A stretch of DNA of 64,000 bases from Streptomyces sp. R302 (GCF_012927245.1 NZ_JABBGE010000016.1:62001-126000), one strand, 5' to 3'; counted from the first letter of the stretch, positions 1-9,927 are shown. The notes: generated by a model from the sequence alone, not told the origin. Numbers and translations: made by a program.

Positions 1-2
1 TC

Positions 3-155
3 TTCGCCATCAACTGGGACATGCGCTGGACCGGTGCGTTGGCCATGGTTCTCGTACTCCTGCCGGGACTGACGTTGATGGCTAGGAGGTTAGCCGGGCC
101 GCGCCGTCCGCGAGAAATCAGTTCCGGCGCGGGAGCGGCAGCGGGGCGCCCATGA
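3..155 (+). CDS. C-terminal end of a possible membrane protein (partial)
   Basis: An open frame enters the window from the left and stops at TGA 153-155. It encodes about 50 residues with one hydrophobic stretch (GALAMVLVLLPGLTLMA) followed by an Arg-rich tail, which looks like the last membrane segment and cytoplasmic end of an integral membrane protein. It would converge with, and overlap by 38 bp, the acetyltransferase on the other strand. The fragment is too short to assign a family, and it could be a chance open frame. Confidence 0.35.
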   Translation, partial: FAINWDMRWTGALAMVLVLLPGLTLMARRLAGPRRPREISSGAGAAAGRP

Positions 156-666
156 CCGCGTACGGGCGGGCGGCGCTCGGGAAGTGGACCTGGCGGGCGA
201 GGTCCTCGTAGCCGAGGGAGCGGTAGAGGCCGCGGGCCGGGGACTCGGTGTCGATGGCGGAGAGGATGGAGCGCTTCTCGTCAGCGGTGTCGGTGATGGT
301 GGTGATCAGCCCGCGGCCGAGGCCGAGGCCCTGGAAGTCGGGGTGGACGTGGAGCTCGGTGATGACGAAGGAGGCGTCGAGCCAGTCGGCGGTGCCGGTG
401 GCGCGCAGGTACGGCTCCACGACGGTGGACCACCAGTGGGTGCGGTCGTTGGGCATCCCGTACACGAAGCCGACGAGCCGCCCGTCGGGGGTGGTGGCCC
501 CGTAGGCGCGGGCGCCGGGGTTCATCAGGTGCCGCAGCACGATGTGGCGGCGTACGGCGACCTCCTCGGCGTCGAGGCCGAAGGCGACCGCCTGCACGGC
601 GAGCGCCTCGTCCACCCGGGCGGCGAGGTTGACGGGTCCGATCACGGCGGGGGCGGCGGCGTCCAT
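118..666 (-). CDS. GNAT family N-acetyltransferase
   Basis: A 182-residue protein with a GNAT fold. The acetyl-CoA pyrophosphate-binding loop is seen as HPDFQGLGLGRGLI (about residues 108-121), preceded by the beta-4 strand VITELHV and followed by ARGLYRSLGYE, the usual alpha-4/beta-6 part of the domain. It transfers an acetyl group to an unknown amine substrate in the cytoplasm. The ATG at 666 is preferred over an in-frame GTG at 675 because an AGGG lies at suitable distance. It is followed downstream by nothing on its own strand. The substrate cannot be told from sequence. Confidence 0.85.
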   Translation of the reverse strand: MDAAAPAVIGPVNLAARVDEALAVQAVAFGLDAEEVAVRRHIVLRHLMNPGARAYGATTPDGRLVGFVYGMPNDRTHWWSTVVEPYLRATGTADWLDASFVITELHVHPDFQGLGLGRGLITTITDTADEKRSILSAIDTESPARGLYRSLGYEDLARQVHFPSAARPYAVMGAPLPLPRRN

Positions 667-694
667 GCGGCGCACCCTACAAGCGGCCGAGGTT

Positions 695-1540
695 TCAGAA
701 CAGCACGCTCATGAAGGCTCCGGTCTCGCGGAACCCGACCCTGCGGTAGGCGGCGCGGGCCGGGAGGTTGTAGTCGTTGACGTACAGGCTGACGACGGGG
801 GCGACGTCGGCGAGGGCGTACTGGAGGACGGCGGCCATGCCGGTCTCGGAGAGGCCCTTGCCGCGGTGCTCGGGGGCGACCCAGACGCCCTGGATCTGGC
901 AGGCCTGGCGGGTGGCGGCGCCGATCTCGGCCTTGAAGACGACCTTGCCGTCGTCGATGCGGGCGAAGGAGCGGCCGGCGCCGACGAGTTCGGCGACGCG
1001 GGCCTGGTAGAGCAGTCCGCCGTCGCCGGCCATCGGGGAGACGCCGACCTCCTCGGTGAACATGGCGACGCAGGCGGGCATGATCGCGTCCATCTCGTCC
1101 TTGCGGACCCGGCGGACGAGCGGGTCGGGGGCGACGGTGGCGGACGGCTCCTCGGCGACCATGAGGGGCTGGTGGGCGCGGACGTCGCGGGCGGGGCCCC
1201 AGGAGGGTTCGAGGAGCCGCCACAGCTCGGCGGTGGGGCCGGCCGGGCCGACGATCGAGGAGCAGCGGCGGCCGATCCTGCGGGCCCGCTCGGCGAAGGC
1301 GCGGACGGCCTCGGGGGTGGCGCAGATCGGCACGAGGTTGGCGCCGGAGTAGCAGAGCGAGGTGAGCCGGCCCTCGGTGTACCAGCCCCACATCTCGCCG
1401 CCCAGCCGCCACGGGTCGAGCCCGGCCACGCGGACGCGGGCGGTCACGAAGGCGTTCTCGACGGGGGCGCTCTCCAGGACGGCGAGTGCGGCGCCGAGGT
1501 CGGCGGGTTCGAGGACCCGGGTGGTGGTCTGTGTCAACAC
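695..1540 (-). CDS. GNAT N-acetyltransferase with N-terminal DUF4081-type domain
   Basis: A 281-residue protein. The first half (about 1-135) resembles the DUF4081 region found fused to GNAT domains in actinobacteria. The second half is a GNAT domain with the acetyl-CoA motif VAPEHRGKGLSETGM (about residues 215-229) and the later NLPARAAYRRVGF helix-strand. The start is GTG 1540 with GAGG eight bases upstream. It lies just downstream of ispG on the same strand but is separated from it by a strong terminator (1620-1653), so it is probably its own unit. The substrate is unknown; in Streptomyces genomes this gene commonly sits beside ispG. Confidence 0.85.
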   Translation of the reverse strand: MLTQTTTRVLEPADLGAALAVLESAPVENAFVTARVRVAGLDPWRLGGEMWGWYTEGRLTSLCYSGANLVPICATPEAVRAFAERARRIGRRCSSIVGPAGPTAELWRLLEPSWGPARDVRAHQPLMVAEEPSATVAPDPLVRRVRKDEMDAIMPACVAMFTEEVGVSPMAGDGGLLYQARVAELVGAGRSFARIDDGKVVFKAEIGAATRQACQIQGVWVAPEHRGKGLSETGMAAVLQYALADVAPVVSLYVNDYNLPARAAYRRVGFRETGAFMSVLF

Positions 1541-1619
1541 GAGAGGGCCTCACCGTGCGGGTTCTGCTGGTCCTGGCACCTTACCCCCAGGATCTGGGAA
1601 GGGCTCCCGCACAAGGCGA

Positions 1620-1653
1620 AACCCCGCCGTCCCCCTGCGGGGGCGGCGGGGTT
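1620..1653 (-). terminator. Hairpin terminator after ispG
   Basis: A near-perfect inverted repeat: AACCCCGCCG and CCCCC on the left pair with GGGGG and CGGCGGGGTT on the right, around a 3-base loop and one unpaired T. It starts 18 bases after the ispG stop codon. There is no long T tract, which is normal for Streptomyces. It can work in both directions. Confidence 0.75.
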
Positions 1654-1670
1654 CCGGGTGGCCGGGTGCC

Positions 1671-2828
<1,158 letters not shown>

Positions 2829-2893
2829 GAGTTGTGCAACCTCAAGGTCGTGCGTCGGCGGGCTCGGGCTTCCGAGGTTACCGCCCCGGGGGC

Positions 2894-2925
2894 GGGGGGC
2901 CGGACACGGCGGTGCCCGGCCCCCC
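2894..2925 (-). terminator. Hairpin between rip and ispG
   Basis: A ten-base inverted repeat, GGGGGGCCGG (2894-2903) with CCGGCCCCCC (2916-2925), directly after the rip stop codon at 2932 and upstream of the ispG ATG. No T tract follows. It could end or weaken transcription before ispG, or protect the upstream mRNA. Confidence 0.6.
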
Positions 2926-2931
2926 TGAGGG

Positions 2932-4239
2932 CTACGTCAGCTTCACCGGGTTGACGAGGTCGGCGGCGAGCACGAGCAGCGTGAAACAGACGAAGACGCC
3001 GGCGACCACGTAGGCGGCGGGCATCAGCTTGGCCACGTCGAACGGGCCGGGATCGGCGCGCTTGAAGATCCGGGCGGTGTGCCGGCGGACCGACTCCCAC
3101 AGGGCGCCCGCGATGTGGCCGCCGTCGAGCGGCAGCAGCGGGAGCATGTTGAACAGGAACAGCGAGACGTTGAAGTACACCAGCAGGTTCATGAACATGA
3201 CGAGGATGCGCTCCGGCGGGGCGTCCACGGTCATGAGCTCGCCGGTGATGCGGGCGGCGCCGACGACGCCGACCGGGGAGTCCTCGGCGCGCTCGCCGTC
3301 GCCGAAGGTGGCGTCCCACAGGCCGGGGATCTTGCCGGGGAGGGCGATGACCGACTCGACGCCGTTCTCCAGGAGGTCGCCCATGCGCTCGGTGGTCTCG
3401 ACGAAGGTGAGCGGCGCGACCTCGCTGCTCGCCTGGAAGCCGAGGTAGCCGGCGGGGACGTACGCGACGGGCCGGACGATCTGGCCGTCCTCGTCCTTCT
3501 TCAGGACCTCGTTGGAGACCAGGGTCGGGTGCAGGTCGAGGCGCTGGCCGGCCCGCTCGACGGTGATCGTGGCGGGGCCGATGGTCCCCCGGATGCGGTC
3601 CGAGAGGGTGTCCCAGTCGGAGACGGGGGTGCCGTCGAAGGCGACGATGGTGTCGCCCTCCCGCAGGCCCGCCTCGAACGCCGGGGAGACCGCGTCGCCC
3701 TTCGCGCAGGTGTCGCGGTTCGCGCTCTGCTTGATGACGCACTTCTGGACGCCGGCGACCTTGGTGGTCTGGCCCTCGATGCCGAGGGTCATCAGCGAGC
3801 CGTAGAAGAGGCCGAGGGCGAGGACCAGGTTCATGAACGGTCCGGCGAACATGACGATGACGCGCTTCCACGGCTTGCGCGTGTAGAAGAGCCGGGTCTC
3901 GTCGCCGGGCTGCAGCTCCTCGTACGAGGCCTCGCGGGCGTCCTCGATCATGGAGCGCCAGGGCGAGGTGGAGCGGGCCTCGATCTTGCCGTCCTCGCCG
4001 GGCGGGAACATGCCGATCATGCGGATGTAGCCGCCGGCCGGGATGGCCTTGATGCCGTACTCGGTCTCGCCGCGCTTCTTCGACCAGATGGTGGGGCCGA
4101 AGCCGACCATGTACTGGGGCACGCGGATGCCGAAGAGCTTGGCCGTGGAGAGGTGGCCCAGCTCGTGCCAGGCGATGGAGACGAGCAGTCCCAGGGCGAA
4201 CAGGACGATGCCCAGGACGTACAGGAGCGCTTCCGTCAT
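2932..4239 (-). CDS. rip: Site-2 protease, M50 family (RseP/Rip-type) zinc metalloprotease
   Basis: A 435-residue intramembrane protease that cuts membrane-bound anti-sigma factors and similar substrates. The zinc motif HELGH is at residues 25-29 in the first membrane helix, the second S2P motif NMLPLLPLDGG is in a C-terminal helix, and a PDZ domain lies between them (including FEAGLREGDTIVAFDG). At least four hydrophobic segments are visible. The ATG at 4239 overlaps the dxr stop in an ATGA arrangement, so translation is coupled. The dxr-rip pairing is conserved in actinobacteria; the physiological substrate here is not shown by the sequence. Confidence 0.95.
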   Translation of the reverse strand: MTEALLYVLGIVLFALGLLVSIAWHELGHLSTAKLFGIRVPQYMVGFGPTIWSKKRGETEYGIKAIPAGGYIRMIGMFPPGEDGKIEARSTSPWRSMIEDAREASYEELQPGDETRLFYTRKPWKRVIVMFAGPFMNLVLALGLFYGSLMTLGIEGQTTKVAGVQKCVIKQSANRDTCAKGDAVSPAFEAGLREGDTIVAFDGTPVSDWDTLSDRIRGTIGPATITVERAGQRLDLHPTLVSNEVLKKDEDGQIVRPVAYVPAGYLGFQASSEVAPLTFVETTERMGDLLENGVESVIALPGKIPGLWDATFGDGERAEDSPVGVVGAARITGELMTVDAPPERILVMFMNLLVYFNVSLFLFNMLPLLPLDGGHIAGALWESVRRHTARIFKRADPGPFDVAKLMPAAYVVAGVFVCFTLLVLAADLVNPVKLT

Positions 4240-5486
4240 GCGCGTGCCTCCGCGGTTGCCTTCGCTGCGAGCTCTCGGGCCCGGGCCCGGGCCCAGGTCT
4301 CCGCTTCCAGGACGTCCGGCACCGTCAGGGAGGTTCCCCCGACGGGCCGTCCGTGTTCGGTGACGACCGCCGTGACGGTGTCCATGATGCCGTTGAAGGG
4401 GAGCCGGCCGTCGAGGAACGCCGCGACGCACTCCTCGTTGGCGGCGTTGAAGACGGCGGGGGCGGTGCCGCCGAGCTCGCCGACGTGCCGGGCGAGGTCC
4501 ACCGACGGGAAGGCTTCGTTGTCGAGCGGGAAGAACTCCCAGGTGGAGGCCTTGGTCCAGTCGAAGGCGGGGGCCGCGTCGGGGACCCGCTCGGGCCAGC
4601 CGATGCCGATGGCGATGGGGCCGCGCATGTCCGGCGGGGTGGCCTGGGCGAGGGTGGAGCCGTCGGTGAACTCGACCATCGAGTGCACGTACGACTGCGG
4701 GTGGACGACGACCTCGATGCGGTCGAAGGGGATGTCGTAGAGGAGGTGGGCCTCGATGACCTCCAGGCCCTTGTTGACGAGTGTGCTGCTGTTGACGGTG
4801 ATGACGGGGCCCATCGCCCAGGTCGGGTGGGCGAGCGCGTCGTCGCGGGTCACGTGCTCCAGCTCGGCGCGGGTCCGGCCGCGGAAGGGGCCGCCGGAGG
4901 CGGTGACGACCAGCTTGCGGACGTCGGCGCGGGTGCCGGCGGCGAGCGCCTGGAAGAGCGCGGCGTGCTCGGAGTCGACCGGGATGATCTGGCCGGGCTT
5001 CGCGAGCGCCTTCACCAGGGGGCCGCCGACGATCAGCGACTCCTTGTTGGCGAGGGCGAGGGTGCGGCCGGCCTCCAGGGCGGCGAGGGTCGGCGCGAGG
5101 CCGATGGAGCCGGTGATGCCGTTGAGCACGGTGTGGCACGGGGAGGCGGCGAGCTCGGTGGCGGCGTCGGGGCCCGCGAGGAGCTCGGGCAGCGGCTCGG
5201 AGCCGTACAGCCCCTTCAGGGCCGTACGCAGCTCCGCCGCGGTCTCCTCGCGCGCGACGGCGACCTGGGCGACCCGGAGCCGGTGGGCCTGCTCGGCGAG
5301 CAGCCCGATCCGGCTGCCGGAGGCGGCCAGGGCGGTCACCCGGAAGCGGTCGGGGTGGCGCAGCACCAGGTCGATGGCCTGGGTGCCGATGGATCCCGTC
5401 GAGCCGAGGACGACGATGTCCCGGCGGCCTTCGGCGGGGTCGAAGGCGATGTGCGGGTCGGCGAGAGGAGAGGGGCGGTCGCTCAT
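4236..5486 (-). CDS. dxr: 1-deoxy-D-xylulose 5-phosphate reductoisomerase
   Basis: A 416-residue enzyme that makes 2-C-methyl-D-erythritol 4-phosphate from DXP with NADPH, the first committed step of the MEP pathway. The NADPH-binding motif GSTGSIG is at residues 28-34. The substrate and metal-binding region shows VDSEHAALFQ, ASGGPFRG and NSSTLVNKGLEVIEAH, and the C-terminal domain shows VFNAANEECV. The ATG at 5486 is preferred to 5495 on family length. The gene is 34 bases behind the EPSP-synthase-like gene and overlaps rip by 4 bases, so aroA-like, dxr and rip are probably one transcript. Confidence 0.97.
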   Translation of the reverse strand: MSDRPSPLADPHIAFDPAEGRRDIVVLGSTGSIGTQAIDLVLRHPDRFRVTALAASGSRIGLLAEQAHRLRVAQVAVAREETAAELRTALKGLYGSEPLPELLAGPDAATELAASPCHTVLNGITGSIGLAPTLAALEAGRTLALANKESLIVGGPLVKALAKPGQIIPVDSEHAALFQALAAGTRADVRKLVVTASGGPFRGRTRAELEHVTRDDALAHPTWAMGPVITVNSSTLVNKGLEVIEAHLLYDIPFDRIEVVVHPQSYVHSMVEFTDGSTLAQATPPDMRGPIAIGIGWPERVPDAAPAFDWTKASTWEFFPLDNEAFPSVDLARHVGELGGTAPAVFNAANEECVAAFLDGRLPFNGIMDTVTAVVTEHGRPVGGTSLTVPDVLEAETWARARARELAAKATAEARA

Positions 5487-5520
5487 GCCCCCCATTCTTG
5501 CCCCAAACGCTGTGGGCTCT

Positions 5521-6774
5521 TCACGCGGTCCGGGGGAACGCGCCGAACGCGCCGAAGACGCGGTGGAAGTCCGGGAAGGTCTTCTTCACGCAACCGGGGT
5601 CGTCGAAGGTGATGCCGGGGGTGCGCAGGGCGGTGACGGCGAAGGACATGACGATCCGGTGGTCGCCGTGGGTGGCGATCTCGACGGGGCCCGCCGGGGT
5701 GTCGGGGTGGATCTCGATCCAGTCGGGTCCGGTCTCCACGGTGACGCCGAGGCGGCGGAGGTTCTCGGCGCAGGCGTCGAGCCGGTCGCACTCCTTGACC
5801 CGGGTGTTGGCGACGTCCTCGATGCGGACCGGCCCGTCGGCGAAGGGGGCGATCGCGGCGAGGGTCGGCATGGTGTCGGAGATGTCCCGCATGTTGACGG
5901 TGAGTCCGCGCAGGGTGCCGGTGGAGCGGACGGTGGTGGCCTCCGCGGTCACCTCGACGTCGGCGCCCATGCGGCGCAGCACGTCGACGAAGGCGAGGTC
6001 GCCCTGGAGCGCGCCGGTGCCGAGGCCGGGGACGGTGACCTCGCCGCCCGGCCGGAGGGCGGCCGCGGCGAAGAAGTAGCTGGCGGTGGAGGCGTCGGGC
6101 TCGATCGGGTAGCGGGCCGCCTTGTAGCCGGTGGGGGCGACCCGGTAGGTACGTCCCTCCCGGGTGACCTCGGCGCCGAAGGCGCGCATCATCGCGAGGG
6201 TGATCTCGACGTACGGCTCCGAGACCAGGTCGGTGACGGTGATGACGAGGCCCTCGGCGGTCAGCGGGCCGAGCATCAGGAGGGCCGTCAGGTACTGGGA
6301 GGACTGGCCTGCGTCGAGGGTGAGCGCGCCGCCCTTCACGCCGGCGGCGTGCACGGCGAGCGGGTGGTGGCCGTCCTGCCCGCCGTGCCGCAGGTCCACC
6401 CCGAGCTCGCGCAGGGCGGTGGAGAGCGGGCCGAGCGGGCGGCGGCGCATCTGCGCGGAGGCGTCGAAGCGGAAGGTGCCGTGGCCGGCGGCGGCGAGGG
6501 TGGGCAGGAAGCGCGCGGTGGTGGCGCCGTCGCGGCAGTACACGTCGGCGTCCGCGGTCCCCGGTCCGGCCGGGCGGCCCTCGATGTGCCAGGCGCCGGG
6601 CTCCTTCCGTACGGCGTAGCCGAGGGAGCCGAGGCCTTCGGCGAAGCCCTCGGTGTCGTCGGAGAGCAGCGGGCGCAGGAGGGTGGTGGTGCCCTCCGCG
6701 GCGGCGGCGAGGAAGAGCGCGCGGGCGGTGACGGACTTGGAGCCGGGGATGTCGATGACGGTCACACCGGCCAT
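5521..6774 (-). CDS. aroA: 3-phosphoshikimate 1-carboxyvinyltransferase (EPSP synthase), divergent form
   Basis: A 417-residue EPSP synthase family member, which would join shikimate 3-phosphate and PEP in aromatic amino acid synthesis. It keeps PGSKS (10-14), SYFFAAAAL, RVKECDRL and a C-terminal VKKTFPDFHRVF. It is divergent: the usual SLTNRA is SVTARA, and the PEP-site loop that reads NAGTAMR in E. coli is DGATTAR (82-88), giving Ala at the position of E. coli Gly96. The N-terminus is short. It sits 34 bases before dxr on the same strand. It may be a second copy beside a housekeeping aroA elsewhere, possibly with a specialised role. The symbol names the family only. Confidence 0.85.
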   Translation of the reverse strand: MAGVTVIDIPGSKSVTARALFLAAAAEGTTTLLRPLLSDDTEGFAEGLGSLGYAVRKEPGAWHIEGRPAGPGTADADVYCRDGATTARFLPTLAAAGHGTFRFDASAQMRRRPLGPLSTALRELGVDLRHGGQDGHHPLAVHAAGVKGGALTLDAGQSSQYLTALLMLGPLTAEGLVITVTDLVSEPYVEITLAMMRAFGAEVTREGRTYRVAPTGYKAARYPIEPDASTASYFFAAAALRPGGEVTVPGLGTGALQGDLAFVDVLRRMGADVEVTAEATTVRSTGTLRGLTVNMRDISDTMPTLAAIAPFADGPVRIEDVANTRVKECDRLDACAENLRRLGVTVETGPDWIEIHPDTPAGPVEIATHGDHRIVMSFAVTALRTPGITFDDPGCVKKTFPDFHRVFGAFGAFPRTA

Positions 6775-6887
6775 CCTGCCGCGCGGAGCGGGGTGCCGTC
6801 AGCGCATTCCGTCTACTGGACGCGACGCGTCCGCGGGGAGGCGGCCCGGCCGGGATCGGCGGCGACGGCCGCCGGGGCACGCACGAG

Positions 6888-6926
6888 AGGCGGCCCGGGC
6901 CCCCGCACAGTGGGTCCGGACCGCCT
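6888..6926 (-). terminator. Hairpin terminator after the aldehyde dehydrogenase
   Basis: AGGCGGCCCGG (6888-6898) pairs with CCGGACCGCCT (6916-6926) with one wobble, starting 21 bases after the stop codon of the upstream aldehyde dehydrogenase. It separates that gene from the aroA-like operon, whose promoter should lie between 6775 and about 6887. Confidence 0.55.
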
Positions 6927-6946
6927 GGTCTCGTGGCGCGCGTGTC

Positions 6947-8392
6947 CTACAGGGCGAGGCCGGTGAGGACCAGGACGCGCTCGTAGGTGTAGTCGTCCAT
7001 GGCGTACGCCACGCCCTCGCGGCCGGTGCCGGAGCGCTTGGCGCCGCCGTACGGCATCTGGTCGGCGCGGTACGAGGGGACGTCGCCGACGATCACGCCG
7101 CCGACCTCCAGGGCGCGGTGGGCGCGGAAGGCGGTCTGCAGGTCGTGGGTGAAGACGCCGGCCTGGAGGCCGAAGTCCGAGTCGTTGACGGCGGCGAACG
7201 CCTCGGCCTCGCCGTCGACCTTGGCGACCGTGAGGACCGGGCCGAAGACCTCGGCGCGGGCCAGGGTGACGTCGGCCGGGAGCTCGGTGAGGACGGTCGG
7301 GGCGTAGCTCGCGCCCTCGCGCTTGCCGCCGGCGAGGAGCTTGGCGCCGGCCGCGACGGCCTCGTCGACCCAGGACTCGACGCGCTGGGCGGCGTTCTCG
7401 TCGACGAGCGGGCCGACGTCGGTGGCGTCGTCCGCCGGGTCGCCGGTGACCTGGGCCTCGACGGCCGCGACGATCTTCGGGAGCAGGCGGTCGTAGACGG
7501 AGGCGTCGGCGACCACGCGCTGCACGGAGATGCAGGACTGGCCGCCCTGGTAGTTGGAGAAGGTCGCGATGCGGGTCGCGGCCCAGTCCAGGTCGGCCTC
7601 GGAGGACCAGTCGGCGAGGACGACGGCGGCGGCGTTGCCGCCGAGCTCCAGGGTGCAGTGCTTGTGCGGCACGGAGGCCTGGATGGCGTAGCCGACCTTG
7701 TCCGAGCCGGTGAAGGAGATGACGGGGAGGCGCTCGTCCTGGACGAGGGCGGGCATCCGGTCGTTCGGCACGGTGAGGATCGACCAGGAGCCGGCCGGCA
7801 GGTCGGTCTCGGCCAGGATCTCGCCCAGGACGAGGGAGGAGATCGGGGTGGCCGGGGCCGGCTTGAGGATGATCGGGGCGCCGACGGCGATGGCCGGGGC
7901 GACCTTGTGGGCGCTGAGGTTCAGCGGGAAGTTGAAGGGCGCGATGCCGAGGACGACGCCCTTGGGCACGCGGCGGGTGAGGGCGAGGCGGCCCGCGCCG
8001 CCGGCCTCGGTGTCCAGGCGCTGGGCCTCGCCGGCGTTCCAGCGGCGGGCCTCCTCGGCGGCGAAACGGAAGACGGAGACGGCGCGGCCGACCTCGCCGC
8101 GGGCCCACTTGATGGGCTTGCCGTTCTCGGCGGAGATGATCTGGGCGATCTCCTCGGTGCGCTCGGCGAGCCGCTTCGACACGTGGTCGAGGGCGGCGGC
8201 GCGGACGTGCGCCGGGGTGGCGGCGAACTCGTCGACGACCGCGTGGGCGGCGGCGACGGCCTCCTCGACCTGGGCCTCGGTGGGCACGGCGACCTTGCCG
8301 ACCAGACGTCCGTCGTACGAGTTCGTGACGTCGAAGGTGGTGTCGCCGGTGGCCTCGCGGCCGGCGACCCAGAAGGCGTGGGTGGTCGTCAT
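6947..8392 (-). CDS. NAD(P)-dependent aldehyde dehydrogenase
   Basis: A 481-residue aldehyde dehydrogenase. Family marks: GIAPFNFPLNLSAHKVAPA (cofactor-binding start), the catalytic glutamate in LELGGNAA, the catalytic cysteine in GGQSCIS, and EVFGPVL. The ATG at 8392 gives the normal family length; a longer reading frame from 8446 is unlikely. In this neighbourhood (PucR regulator and gabT within 6 kb) it could oxidise succinate semialdehyde from GABA, but that is inference: the motif set also fits other small aldehydes. It has its own terminator downstream. Confidence 0.9.
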   Translation of the reverse strand: MTTTHAFWVAGREATGDTTFDVTNSYDGRLVGKVAVPTEAQVEEAVAAAHAVVDEFAATPAHVRAAALDHVSKRLAERTEEIAQIISAENGKPIKWARGEVGRAVSVFRFAAEEARRWNAGEAQRLDTEAGGAGRLALTRRVPKGVVLGIAPFNFPLNLSAHKVAPAIAVGAPIILKPAPATPISSLVLGEILAETDLPAGSWSILTVPNDRMPALVQDERLPVISFTGSDKVGYAIQASVPHKHCTLELGGNAAAVVLADWSSEADLDWAATRIATFSNYQGGQSCISVQRVVADASVYDRLLPKIVAAVEAQVTGDPADDATDVGPLVDENAAQRVESWVDEAVAAGAKLLAGGKREGASYAPTVLTELPADVTLARAEVFGPVLTVAKVDGEAEAFAAVNDSDFGLQAGVFTHDLQTAFRAHRALEVGGVIVGDVPSYRADQMPYGGAKRSGTGREGVAYAMDDYTYERVLVLTGLAL

Positions 8393-8545
8393 TGTGCGTC
8401 CCGGCCCTTTCCGTTTCGGGGTGCGAGCGGTTGCTCTGGTCCCCACGTTAGGGCCGGGACGCGCGGGTGGCGTTTGTCCGTGGTGGAGTGGTGGCGGTGC
8501 CGGTCTGTCCTCTTCGGCCGAAGAGGTGGTGCGGGGCCGGGGCCG

Positions 8546-8805
8546 TCAGCGCTCCTCGCAGGCGGTGAAGGGCCGGTCGCACCCCTCGGCCCTGGCGATG
8601 ATCAGCCGCCCCGCGTGGCCGAGGACGTCCTGGAGGCCGCCGGTGGAGGAGCCGACCGGGTCGGGGAAGGTGCGCAGGTCGCGCTAGGTCCTGGATCTGG
8701 CCGGTGGCGGCGACGCGGGTGGTGCGGCACGGCTCGCGGCCGTCGGTCCGCCTTCGTCGCCGTGGCCGTTCCGGATCCCGCCCCTGTCGCCATGCTCACG
8801 CCCAC
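8546..8805 (-). pseudogene. Frameshifted small gene of unknown function
   Basis: This lies in a 450-base stretch without an intact gene. Reading the minus strand, an ATG at 8793 (or GTG upstream at 8805) opens MATGAGSGTATATKAD. A second frame continues DGREPCRTTRVAATGQIQD, and a third ends with GGLQDVLGHAGRLIIARAEG and CDRPFTACEER. The last shift is explained by one extra base at 8685: removing it restores LRDLRTFPDPVGS and removes an in-frame TAG. Codon bias fits coding sequence in each piece. The product would be about 85 residues. It is either a recent pseudogene or a sequencing error. Confidence 0.4.
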
Positions 8806-8848
8806 CGGATACGAGGGATCAGGCGGGGGCCGGGACGGCCTGGACTCG

Positions 8849-9823
8849 TCAGCCCCTCCGCTCGGTGGAGACGATCAGGCAGACGGCGGCCACGACGATC
8901 GCGCCGCCGAGGAGGATCGGCCAGGTCAGGGCCTCGCCCAGGATCAGCGTGCCGAGCAGCACGGCGACGACCGGATTGACGTACGCGTAGGTGGCGGCGA
9001 GCGAGACCGGGGCGGACTGGATCAGCCAGGCGTACGCGGTGAAGGCGATCAGCGAGCCGAAGACGACCAGGTAGCCGAGGGCCACCCAGGAACCGGTGGC
9101 GACGGCGCCCGGGTCGAAGCCGCGGTGCTCGCCCCGGAGCAGGCCCACGACGACGCCGCCGATGCCGCCGGCCAGCATCTCGTACACGCTGGCGGTGAAG
9201 GGGTTGGCGGGCATCGGGAGCCGTGCGGAGGAGACGGTGCCGGTCGACCAGAGCAGGGCGGCGAGGAGGACGAGCAGCACGCCGCCGATGCCGACCTCGC
9301 CGCTGAGCCCGGGGACGGTGAGGACGGCGAGGCCGACGATGCCGATCAGGACGCCGCCGTACGCGCCGATCCCGGGGCGCTCGCCCGCGGCGGTGCGCAG
9401 CAGGACGACGAAGACGGGGACGGCGGCGATGAGGAGGGCGGCGAGGCCGGAGGGGACGGTGGTCTCGGCGAGGTTGACGAGGCCGTTGCCGCCGAGGATG
9501 AGGAGGAGGCCGACGAGGGCGGCGGAGCCGAGCCGGCGCCGGTCCACCTTGAGGGCGGCGGGGCCGTGGCGCCAGGCGACGAGCGCGGCGAGGAGGAGCC
9601 CGGCGACGATGAAGCGGGAGCCGGAGGCGAGGAAGGGCGGGATGGTCTCGACGACGAAGCGTATGCCGAGGTAGGTGGAGCCCCAGACGACGTAGACGAT
9701 GGCGAGGGCGGCCCAGACGGCACCGCCGATGCGGGTGGGCGCGACGGGGAGGGGCTTGTCGCCACCGGCCGGGGGCACGGTGGCGGCGGGATCGACGGCG
9801 GGATCGACGGCGGGGCTTGTCAT
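8849..9823 (-). CDS. EamA/DMT-superfamily transporter
   Basis: A 324-residue inner-membrane protein with ten hydrophobic segments in two EamA repeats. The first repeat starts with VYVVWGSTYLGIRF, typical for RhaT/YdcZ-like drug/metabolite exporters; the second includes WSTGTVSSARLPM and ends in AYAWLIQSAPVSLAATYAYVNP, the family signature. The ATG at 9823 is followed by a short duplicated PAVDPAVD segment produced by a small tandem DNA repeat. It lies downstream of the PucR regulator on the same strand with a 104-base gap. Its substrate (metabolite export or uptake) cannot be stated. Confidence 0.9.
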   Translation of the reverse strand: MTSPAVDPAVDPAATVPPAGGDKPLPVAPTRIGGAVWAALAIVYVVWGSTYLGIRFVVETIPPFLASGSRFIVAGLLLAALVAWRHGPAALKVDRRRLGSAALVGLLLILGGNGLVNLAETTVPSGLAALLIAAVPVFVVLLRTAAGERPGIGAYGGVLIGIVGLAVLTVPGLSGEVGIGGVLLVLLAALLWSTGTVSSARLPMPANPFTASVYEMLAGGIGGVVVGLLRGEHRGFDPGAVATGSWVALGYLVVFGSLIAFTAYAWLIQSAPVSLAATYAYVNPVVAVLLGTLILGEALTWPILLGGAIVVAAVCLIVSTERRG

Positions 9824-9927
9824 GAGCAGGAGATTAGGGAATCGCCCCGCTTCCGGCCAGGAATTCTGCCCGCGACCGGGCAGGGGAAGGGGCAGGGGTG
9901 CATTCAGGTCGGGCGATACGGGGGGGG

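Noticed and set aside
4353..5612. Plus-strand open frame antisense to dxr
   Set aside because: dxr has full-length family motifs on the other strand; this frame is Gly/Asp/Val-rich shadow sequence.
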